A stretch of DNA of 43,460 nucleotides, from positions 2,351,940 through 2,395,399 of the forward strand of contig CP070824.1 of the NCBI GenBank assembly GCA_020344395.1. Direction: 5' to 3'. Under the pieces are notes generated by a model. The model was not told the DNA's origin. It ran no database searches and was given only the letters and a program-made list of their open reading frames with translations. This DNA comes from Candidatus Zixiibacteriota bacterium (lineage in GTDB: Bacteria > Zixibacteria > MSB-5A5 > GN15 > FEB-12). How positions within the stretch are numbered: the first letter of the stretch is position 1; each line of letters starts with the position of its first letter. The translations under genes were made by a program, and so were the position numbers. Below are positions 37,337 through 43,460 of the stretch, piece by piece.

Positions 37337-40042
37337 TTACGCTCCAAATAGTGAAAAAGCCGCCCAATTGTGGACGGACGGGAATTCTTCTCGCACGGCC
37401 AGAGCCGCCTCGGAAACAGCCTCTGGCACTGATTTTCCGGAGAGATAATTCTGGTAAAACAGCTGCATCCATCGAGCGGTTGACTTGTCCGACACCGCCC
37501 AGTGACTGGCCAGCACGTTCCTGGCCCCCATTTCCAGCAGTGAACGCACCAGACCGGATGATTCCACGCCCGGGATGTATGTCTGCTGTCCGGTCCGACA
37601 TGCAGCCAGGACGGCCAGTCCGACCTTGTTCTGCTTCAGCCTGAAATCAGCAGCGAATATCGGCCCATCTGACAGCGATAAGGACGAATAAAACGGGTTA
37701 TCACTCCGCATCCGAGCGTGCCCTGTATAATGCCACACTTTGCTCTCGGTATTGTCCGGCCAGTCTCTTCTCAGGCAAGGATCAAAGACCGTCACGTTCG
37801 GCGATGCCTGATTTAGCAGGTCTGACAGTTCTTCCCGAGTATGTTTGAGATCCTGACTTTCACCGACAAAAATTCTGATCTGCTCTGATTTGATTCTCAG
37901 TCCGGCGGCACGGATATGATGACGTATGCTGGGAGCGACAATTATGTGCTGGTCCCTTATAATAGGATGACCGTTTGTGGACAAAGCATGCCAGGGCAGA
38001 TTGGTCAGTTTTCCGTCCGGAATGATCAGCACCCTCTTGTCTCTGTTCGAGATCTCCAGAGGTGACCAAAGCCAGCCCGCGAGATCTGAAAAGATGTGCC
38101 TCTCCTCCTTCAGATCAGAGCGGAGGTTTTTCCCCCCGTTGATAAGGGCGCGGTTCAGTTGTACCTGCCAGCATCCCAGATAATCCGAGACAATGCGCAA
38201 CCCATCGCCGAGTCTGTGGTGTCTTGTTTCACCCCGTTCATGGATGAATGCAACCAGGTCGTTTCCCTCGAAATGAAACTGCACGATCGGCTGGCGTATC
38301 GATGCCGCCTGAATATCTTTCAGCAAATCATCGAAACGTACTTTTGCCGGAGGCAAAGTGTATTCAAGCTGCGCTACATTATGACGCACTTGTCTTTGTA
38401 GCCTTCGAATTTCCCCGGCCACGGCTGATGTGCCTTCGGTTCTGGTGCCGGCAGACTCTGATATCCGCGCAGACAGGGTTGTGACCTGACGGGCGAGCTG
38501 TTCGAGGCTGGTCTCAGCCTGCCGGCGCAGGTTGCTGGATATATCGTTCTCGGAAGGTGGTCTCCAGAGGCCGGCGGTTTTGTAACGCTCCGCCCAGGTC
38601 GAGGCGCGAGCCGGGCTGATGGCAGTCTCTGATGCAATCAGTCTCAAGTACGGATCGTTCCTGTGGGCCAGGAAAGCTGAGCGGAGCTCTACGGGCGGCA
38701 ATTTGGCCCGCACTGCTTCAAGTCGCTCGACAGCCTGACTCCAGTGACGGCGCGCCTCCGCCATCCGTCCCCGCTCGGCCTGCCGGTCTCCCAGAATAGT
38801 CTGCCACTGCGCGTACAGATGCGGTACCGTCTTAACGGCGGCGTTTCGGCTCAGGCGTTGGAAAGTCGTGTTGTCGTCTGGCCTGGAGGCCAGAATCTGA
38901 AGATCGCAGATTGCTTCCCACAATGGCAATTGGGCGCGCGAAAACTTATCTCGGATGCGCCTGATCCGGGCAATTGGTGTCCGTTTGCCTGCACTGATTA
39001 AGGAATCCGACAGCTCCACAGCGGCCAGAAATCCCTGGTTATTGACTTTCCCAAAACCGGTTCTGGCCCGTCCCAGCGCTCGGGAGGCCTCAGCTTGATG
39101 CCCAACCGCCCGCGCCGCCCTGGCCACGAAAAGCTCTGCTTTGGCCGACTCGTAGTCCAGCCCCAGTCGCCGTGATTTCTTTCCTGCACTGTGGGCCGCT
39201 CTCCGAGCATCCGTAAACAAATTCAAACCCAGATATGCTTCCGCTCGGTCCAGTTGACACAGCATCTCACCCTTGGGCTGACCTGCCTTGCGGTAGTGAG
39301 CCTCACAGTCCGCAAGCATACTCAGTGCCTGGTGATAGTCCCCTTCCAACATGTGCAGCCAGGCCAAACCGTATCGACACTCATTTGAATAAAGATCATA
39401 TCCATGTTCTGCAAACGCCTTCTCGGCCTGTTTGTATAGAGAATTTGCCCTGGAGAAGTCAAACAACTGAACCAGCGTGTTGGCCTGGTTATACTGGCAA
39501 AGAGCCAGGCTCAACCTGTCCCTGCGATATCTAAAATAGTCACCGGCCAGGCTATATTGCTTGAGTGCCTCACGGTGGCGATCCTGCCGGTGAAGAAGAT
39601 TGCCATAATTGGCGTGCGTCTTGGCAGCCTCACCGTCTTCTCCCAATCTCCGAAAGGTGGCTAGCGATATCCTGGCCCGGCGGCGAGCTTCCTTGAAGTC
39701 ACCTAGGTACATATATGTGTCAATAAGGATTCTATCAATGCGGGCCCGGACAAGCGGTTCCCTGAGAGCCAGGGCCCGAGCCTTCAGATATGCAGGCTCA
39801 GCCTGTCGATACGTGCCGCTGACATGCAGGGCCCATCCAAGCGCGCGGTAGGCTGTCTGAAGAAGAACACCTTTGTGTCGCATGGCCTGCTTGACAAAGG
39901 CGCGGGCATTTCTCACCGCCTCGGTCAACGACTGCTGTGTCAGCTCGCGGATGATACGGTCACAGGCCCGAGCCATATCAGATGGGTCAGCCTTACCGAG
40001 TTTTCCGCTGCGCAGAAACTGTCGTGCTGCCTTCTCCATCAT
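37337..40042 (-). CDS. TPR-CHAT caspase-like protease (cassette 2)
   Basis: A 901-residue paralogue of the cassette 1 protein with the same layout: TPR-like helices over the first 500 residues (YNQANTLVQLFDFSRANSLY) and a C-terminal CHAT protease domain. The catalytic His (H775 in HYTGHA) and Cys (C815 in AACRTG) are 40 residues apart, as in cassette 1. Conserved blocks include LPLWEAICDLQILA, VRAKLPPVE and ESSGLVRSLLEMGARNVLAS. The start at 40042 shares ATGA with the preceding stop; ATG at 40060 or 40039 are alternatives. It has no signal peptide or membrane helix, so the protease acts in the cytoplasm. There is no CRISPR or Cas7-11-like gene nearby, which separates it from type III-E TPR-CHAT. 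Confidence 0.92.
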   Translation of the reverse strand: MMEKAARQFLRSGKLGKADPSDMARACDRIIRELTQQSLTEAVRNARAFVKQAMRHKGVLLQTAYRALGWALHVSGTYRQAEPAYLKARALALREPLVRARIDRILIDTYMYLGDFKEARRRARISLATFRRLGEDGEAAKTHANYGNLLHRQDRHREALKQYSLAGDYFRYRRDRLSLALCQYNQANTLVQLFDFSRANSLYKQAEKAFAEHGYDLYSNECRYGLAWLHMLEGDYHQALSMLADCEAHYRKAGQPKGEMLCQLDRAEAYLGLNLFTDARRAAHSAGKKSRRLGLDYESAKAELFVARAARAVGHQAEASRALGRARTGFGKVNNQGFLAAVELSDSLISAGKRTPIARIRRIRDKFSRAQLPLWEAICDLQILASRPDDNTTFQRLSRNAAVKTVPHLYAQWQTILGDRQAERGRMAEARRHWSQAVERLEAVRAKLPPVELRSAFLAHRNDPYLRLIASETAISPARASTWAERYKTAGLWRPPSENDISSNLRRQAETSLEQLARQVTTLSARISESAGTRTEGTSAVAGEIRRLQRQVRHNVAQLEYTLPPAKVRFDDLLKDIQAASIRQPIVQFHFEGNDLVAFIHERGETRHHRLGDGLRIVSDYLGCWQVQLNRALINGGKNLRSDLKEERHIFSDLAGWLWSPLEISNRDKRVLIIPDGKLTNLPWHALSTNGHPIIRDQHIIVAPSIRHHIRAAGLRIKSEQIRIFVGESQDLKHTREELSDLLNQASPNVTVFDPCLRRDWPDNTESKVWHYTGHARMRSDNPFYSSLSLSDGPIFAADFRLKQNKVGLAVLAACRTGQQTYIPGVESSGLVRSLLEMGARNVLASHWAVSDKSTARWMQLFYQNYLSGKSVPEAVSEAALAVREEFPSVHNWAAFSLFGA

Positions 40043-40617
40043 GACACACTGTGTTTCCAATTAAGTGCACCAAAGTCTATGGCTAGGTCGGCGGAGCGCA
40101 ACCCGAGCTTCCGGGGCGGCTTCGCTGCCGTCCACCTGAAACACCAGCGTCGACCCGGATACAACTGCTTTCGCCCTGCCTCCAGAATGAACCCGGAGGA
40201 TACCCGTCCGCGCTGATACACTCTCGCGGTAAACTCCCAATGCCTAGTCTGACGTTCTGCAACGAGTTCAAGCGATACCGGGCCGGCTGTCAGCCGCATC
40301 CTGCGTTCCATACCCCTTGCCGCATCCCGCAACGCAAGGGCCGGGAGGCCGGACCAGGAATCGAACTCCACTGTACCGGAGATTGTGCGCGCTTGCTCTC
40401 GAGACTGAAGAAGCTGAGGAATGAAGCTGTGTCTGGACATAACGTCGGGCGGGGGCATGACCAGATCCACATCGACCAGGCCCCTGAACCGGCCAAGGAG
40501 TTCATAGAGTTCTCGACAGTCAGGACATTCGGCCAGGTGAGACCTGAACGGTATCCTGCCGGTTTCAGCAGCCTTTATCATCTGCTCTCGATCTGGATGT
40601 TTGTTGCGTTTCTTCAT
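40039..40617 (-). CDS. Anti-sigma-like zinc-finger protein (cassette 2)
   Basis: A 192-residue soluble protein. Residues 5-45 look like the zinc-binding anti-sigma domain: H27, C31 and C34 form HxxxCxxC (SHLAECPDC), with H7 as a possible fourth ligand. The C-terminal 105 residues are the conserved domain shared with the cassette 1 protein (DSWSGLPALALRDAARGMER, WEFTARVYQRG). No membrane helix is present, unlike many anti-sigma factors, so the signal should be cytoplasmic. It lies 100 bases after the sigma gene and overlaps the CHAT start by ATGA. Binding to the sigma factor is inferred from motif and position. Confidence 0.82.
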   Translation of the reverse strand: MKKRNKHPDREQMIKAAETGRIPFRSHLAECPDCRELYELLGRFRGLVDVDLVMPPPDVMSRHSFIPQLLQSREQARTISGTVEFDSWSGLPALALRDAARGMERRMRLTAGPVSLELVAERQTRHWEFTARVYQRGRVSSGFILEAGRKQLYPGRRWCFRWTAAKPPRKLGLRSADLAIDFGALNWKHSVS

Positions 40618-40717
40618 AGCTTCAAAAGTTCTGCGGTGACACCCGCCTGGTGGCAGGCCCGGTCGGTTCTGTCAATCACCGTCTGCTATCATGTGTCTGG
40701 TTTTCGAGTTTAAGTAC

Positions 40718-41266
40718 CTACTGACCCTCTAAATCCTCGAGAATTCTCCGTAACTTCTTGATACATCGTATCCTGGTAGGGCCCAGACTGTTCACCGGGA
40801 TCCCCATATCAGTTGCGATTTCTGCGTATGACTTTTTTGGGGCGGCAAAGAAGACAGCCCTGAGCACCTCCTGGCAACGGTCATCCAAGTGTTCGAAAGC
40901 ATGGTTTAGTTGTGCACGTTCCTGTAGCCGAATGAGGTCATCTTCAGGTGGCGGTACTGTGGATTCGGCCGCGAGTTGCCCCAGAGCCCTGAGTTCCTTC
41001 GCCCGGCGCCGCACCATTCTGGATGCTTTACGTGAGGCTACCCTGATCAGCCAGGATGGTAACCTGGTCGGGTCCTTGATTGACTCTCTGCTCTTATAGA
41101 GCGCGATCCAAGTCTGCTGGGCACAATCCGCCGCGTCATCCCCGGTCAGACCGAAACGCAGTACAACCGAGTAAACGAGAGATGCATACCTGGTGACTAA
41201 CTTCGTCCAATCTTCCGAACTTCCGGTCAGGACCCGTTGCCAAATGACACTGACTGACTCTCTCAT
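40718..41266 (-). CDS. ECF-type RNA polymerase sigma factor (cassette 2)
   Basis: A 182-residue sigma-70 family factor with regions 2 (DAADCAQQTWIALYK, PSWLIRVASRKA) and 4 (YAEIATDMGIPVNSLGPTRI). It is paralogous to the factor at 14198; both share NSLGP followed by R.RC and KLR in the -35-reading region, so promoter recognition may overlap. I chose the ATG at 41266 because the paralogue aligns from its first residues; a GTG at 41305, with GAGGA upstream, would add 13 residues and cannot be excluded. It is first gene of cassette 2 and divergent from the TetR gene. Confidence 0.92.
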   Translation of the reverse strand: MRESVSVIWQRVLTGSSEDWTKLVTRYASLVYSVVLRFGLTGDDAADCAQQTWIALYKSRESIKDPTRLPSWLIRVASRKASRMVRRRAKELRALGQLAAESTVPPPEDDLIRLQERAQLNHAFEHLDDRCQEVLRAVFFAAPKKSYAEIATDMGIPVNSLGPTRIRCIKKLRRILEDLEGQ

Positions 41267-41582
41267 TCGTAATTTCCGAGGCGATGAAGGACAGAGAGGA
41301 AACACCAGTCTTTATCCTCAAATGAGCGCAGACTGATATCTACCATAAGTTAATGTCAGCAGGCCTCTTATCAAAGACCTATAATTGACTTTATTTTCCT
41401 TTATGATGTACTTAGCGAGGAATATAGGGCACTACTAAATGATGGGTTCTGCCCCAGCTTGTATCCTGCCCAAACAGGGTCATGCCGGACAGCCTTTGCG
41501 ACGGCATCGGGGGTATCGTGGCGCGTGCGCTCACTTCAAAATCTGCCGGCACTCGAAACATCATAGGTAAGTTTACGTAGTG
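41267..41582. other. Divergent intergenic region of cassette 2 and the TetR gene
   Basis: No gene seen. Read on the minus strand it holds GCCTGCTGAC next to TTAACTTA (41346-41364), matching elements upstream of the cassette 1 sigma gene. The TetR promoter and operator lie just beyond its right end. Confidence 0.4.
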
Positions 41583-41588
41583 TATAAT
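41583..41588 (+). promoter_or_regulatory. -10 box of the TetR gene promoter
   Basis: A perfect TATAAT, directly before the operator palindrome. No good -35 box is seen 16-18 bases upstream. Confidence 0.6.
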
Positions 41589-41590
41589 GT

Positions 41591-41609
41591 ATTACACATC
41601 ATGTGTAAT
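41591..41609. promoter_or_regulatory. Operator palindrome for the TetR repressor
   Basis: ATTACACAT and ATGTGTAAT, a perfect 9-bp inverted repeat around a single C, between the -10 box and the ribosome binding site of the TetR gene. Its place over the expected transcription start suggests autorepression. Confidence 0.8.
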
Positions 41610-41628
41610 TGGCTTTGGAGTGAAGTTT

Positions 41629-42267
41629 ATGTCTCGAAAAACGATGGAACGCATGGTTCGCAGAAAATTCGTCACGGGTGCCGCCCGCCGGCTCTTTGCC
41701 TCGAAGGGCATTGAGAATACAAGAATGGAAGATATTGCGGCCGCGGTCGACTACACCCGCCGGACCATTTATAGCTATTTCAAGAGCCGCTACGAGATCT
41801 GTTTGCTCGTCTTCGTCGAAGATCTGGCCGCGCGTTGGGAAGAACAGAAGCGGGCTGTAGCTCTGGTAGAGTCAGGTCTGGAAAAAATAACCGTCTGGGG
41901 CCACACTCTTTTCACCTATGCCCAGGAGAACCCCCATTACATGCGACTGGAGGCTTACTGGGATTACACGCGGCTTGACCCAAAACAGCTAAGCCGGGAA
42001 TCTTTTCTCTCCTTTGAGAATTTGAACAACGGTCTCGCGGACAGTCTCCGGGAGATGTTCAGGCTGGGCATGCAAGACGGTTCTCTGCGCCCCGGTCTTC
42101 ACGTAGATATGTGTATCAGCCAGTATCTTTACTCGCTGCGAAGTGTCATTTACAGGGCCCTCTCGCCCGGTTACTCGTTTGCTGTTTTTGAGCCTGGTGA
42201 GTATGTGGAGAATTATCTGGATCTCTTCAGTCGAGGAATCTGCAGCATGGAAGGAGCAGGCAAATGA
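41629..42267 (+). CDS. TetR family transcriptional repressor
   Basis: A 212-residue regulator with an N-terminal helix-turn-helix (ARRLFASKGIENTRMEDIAA, then TRRTIYSYFKSR) and a helical ligand-binding part that I cannot assign to a ligand. The start at 41629 has GGAG 8 bases upstream; an ATG at 41587 would begin inside the operator region. The stop overlaps the next gene by ATGA, so both form one operon, probably controlled by the palindrome upstream. Confidence 0.93.
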   Translation: MSRKTMERMVRRKFVTGAARRLFASKGIENTRMEDIAAAVDYTRRTIYSYFKSRYEICLLVFVEDLAARWEEQKRAVALVESGLEKITVWGHTLFTYAQENPHYMRLEAYWDYTRLDPKQLSRESFLSFENLNNGLADSLREMFRLGMQDGSLRPGLHVDMCISQYLYSLRSVIYRALSPGYSFAVFEPGEYVENYLDLFSRGICSMEGAGK

Positions 42268-43460
42268 GCGGTAGCATGAAACAGCGGGCATTGCAGTCTA
42301 TCGCAGGACGACGCCGGTGGCTACATCACCTCCTGATCTTAAGCCTCATTCTCACACCGGTCATACGCACAGATGGTGATGACAGCACATCAACTCTGAC
42401 GCCTCCGCCGGGCAGCTACCGGGTCCTTTCAGAGGATCGGATTATCACTTTTCCATTCGAGGTGTTTCGTGGAGATATCCGGTTTCGAGCCGAAATAAAC
42501 GGCCGTGAAGTTTACATGTTGCTCGACGACGGCTTCATGTGGGATCAGATACTCTTCTGGGGCAGCCCCACGGTGGACTCCTTGAATCTGAATTACGACG
42601 GAGAGACCGACATAGGGGGCGGACCAGATGACGATGCTTCGATTGCCTCAAGGACTGCCTCCGGTATCACTATCCGCTTTCCCGGTGTCGAGTTCACCGA
42701 TCAGACGGCCGTGGTGACGCCGTACAGTTCAGGGGTCAGCAACATGTGGCAGGGCAGCATAGGGCAGGTCAGCGGGACGTTCCTGAAGCATTTTGTCGTT
42801 GACATCAATTTCGACGACATGATGATCACTTTGATTGAGCCGCACAAATTCGTGTATCGCGGCCAAGGCGCCGAAATTCCGTGGACACCACTGGGTTTCG
42901 GGCCATGGGCGATTCCTGCCTCGTTATCATTGACGGACGGCCGAAGCGTATCTATGGATCTGATGATGGACCTTGGCTACAACGACCAGTTGCAGATTGC
43001 GACCAGAGGTGAACATGATATCACCGTGCCCGAGCGAGCCCTGCCCGCAAGTCTGGGCCGCAACATTCAGGGCACTGAGACGCTGGGCCATATTGGACGC
43101 CTGCCTTCGGTCATCATCGGCGGTTACGAGATCAAGGATGTCTTATCCGGCTTTGTTTCCGAAGAACACAGTGGCCATACTTTTCACGAGGGCATGATAG
43201 GGCTGGGACTGCTGTCCCATTTCAACCTGGTTTTTGACTATTCCAGGCAACGGTTGTTTGTCGAACCCAACCGCAACTTTACGGCACCGTTTATATACAA
43301 TATGTCCGGACTGGCCTTGCGACCCGGCAGTGGCAACTACCTCAGCATCCAGCGCGTTCACTCCGACTCTCCTGCAAGCGAGGCCGGATTGCAGGTCGGT
43401 GATCGGGTTATTCAGATTAATCGCCGAAGTGTGACCGAGTACGACTTCTGGGAACTGCAG
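42264..43460 (+). CDS. Retropepsin-like / PDZ domain protein, cut by window end
   Basis: The first 399 codons of an open frame that runs off the window. It starts at the ATG sharing ATGA with the TetR stop, with AAGGAGCAGG upstream. The N-terminal hydrophobic stretch (HHLLILSLILTPVI) is a signal peptide or anchor. Two aspartyl-protease-like halves follow, with LLDDGF at about residue 94 and MDLGYN at about 237, where active pepsin-like enzymes have DTG or DSG. At the end a PDZ domain begins (VHSDSPASEAGLQVGDRVIQ). Bacterial proteins of this layout are periplasmic and mostly unstudied. Whether it cuts peptides is doubtful because of the altered motifs. Regulation by the TetR gene is inferred from the operon. 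Confidence 0.82.
   Translation, partial: MSGSMKQRALQSIAGRRRWLHHLLILSLILTPVIRTDGDDSTSTLTPPPGSYRVLSEDRIITFPFEVFRGDIRFRAEINGREVYMLLDDGFMWDQILFWGSPTVDSLNLNYDGETDIGGGPDDDASIASRTASGITIRFPGVEFTDQTAVVTPYSSGVSNMWQGSIGQVSGTFLKHFVVDINFDDMMITLIEPHKFVYRGQGAEIPWTPLGFGPWAIPASLSLTDGRSVSMDLMMDLGYNDQLQIATRGEHDITVPERALPASLGRNIQGTETLGHIGRLPSVIIGGYEIKDVLSGFVSEEHSGHTFHEGMIGLGLLSHFNLVFDYSRQRLFVEPNRNFTAPFIYNMSGLALRPGSGNYLSIQRVHSDSPASEAGLQVGDRVIQINRRSVTEYDFWELQ

Noticed and set aside
36726-37448. Long open frame opposite the cassette 2 subtilase
   Set aside because: Antisense to the protease domain, whose triad is plain; explained by codon bias of the real gene.
37314-37601. Longer N-terminus for the cassette 2 subtilase
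   Set aside because: The extra frame overlaps the CHAT gene, has no ribosome binding site and is not protein-like; the signal peptide begins at 37313.
14198-41266. The two cassettes as arms of a transposon or composite mobile element
   Set aside because: No transposase, integrase, terminal repeats or target duplications are seen, and the paralogues are too diverged for a recent mobile event.

Overview
The window (43,460 bases) looks like chromosomal DNA of an uncultured Gram-negative bacterium. Supporting signs are a porin and an outer-membrane beta-barrel protein, many signal peptides, large secreted proteins with dockerin-like F-hand repeats, and FlgD-like C-terminal modules containing NPFNP. 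This combination, including dockerin repeats of the form VDMGDLTALIxYLFI, is typical of the Fibrobacteres-Chlorobi-Bacteroidetes-related candidate phyla. I would guess candidate phylum Zixibacteria, but that is inference from protein style, not a database result. I saw no rRNA, tRNA, CRISPR array, transposase or phage gene.

Layout. 1-11,000: a c-di-GMP-style scaffold protein with degenerate receivers, a fused MsrB-MsrA methionine sulfoxide reductase, a methyl-accepting chemotaxis protein, a porin, a secreted beta-propeller/transglutaminase protein, a DUF418 membrane protein and a small membrane protein. 11,157-13,850: a secreted protein with seven FN3-like repeats and a dockerin pair. 14,198-22,383 (+): cassette 1, made of an ECF sigma factor, a small sigma-partner-like protein, a TPR-CHAT caspase-like protein and a secreted subtilisin. 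22,488-33,000: ordinary genes (beta-barrel OMP, SDR enzyme, serine hydrolase, RRM protein, Na+/H+ antiporter, isoprenylcysteine-methyltransferase-like protein) and a three-gene signalling operon (kinase-like protein, Rossmann-PAS histidine kinase, response regulator with a GcvH-like tail). 33,255-41,266 (-): cassette 2, a complete paralogue of cassette 1 in the same gene order on the opposite strand. 41,583-43,460: a TetR repressor with a perfect operator palindrome, coupled to a retropepsin/PDZ-like protein cut by the window end.

The main result is the duplicated four-gene cassette: ECF sigma, small partner protein, TPR-CHAT protease, secreted subtilase. Both copies keep the gene order, the overlap that couples genes 2 and 3, the CHAT His/Cys dyad and the subtilase Asp/His/Ser triad, although the proteins have diverged. 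A reasonable model is that the CHAT protease acts on the small partner or another regulator to free the sigma factor, which then drives the operon and releases a surface protease as effector. This resembles in logic, but not in gene content, the TPR-CHAT/Csx30/sigma module of type III-E CRISPR. The model is untested.
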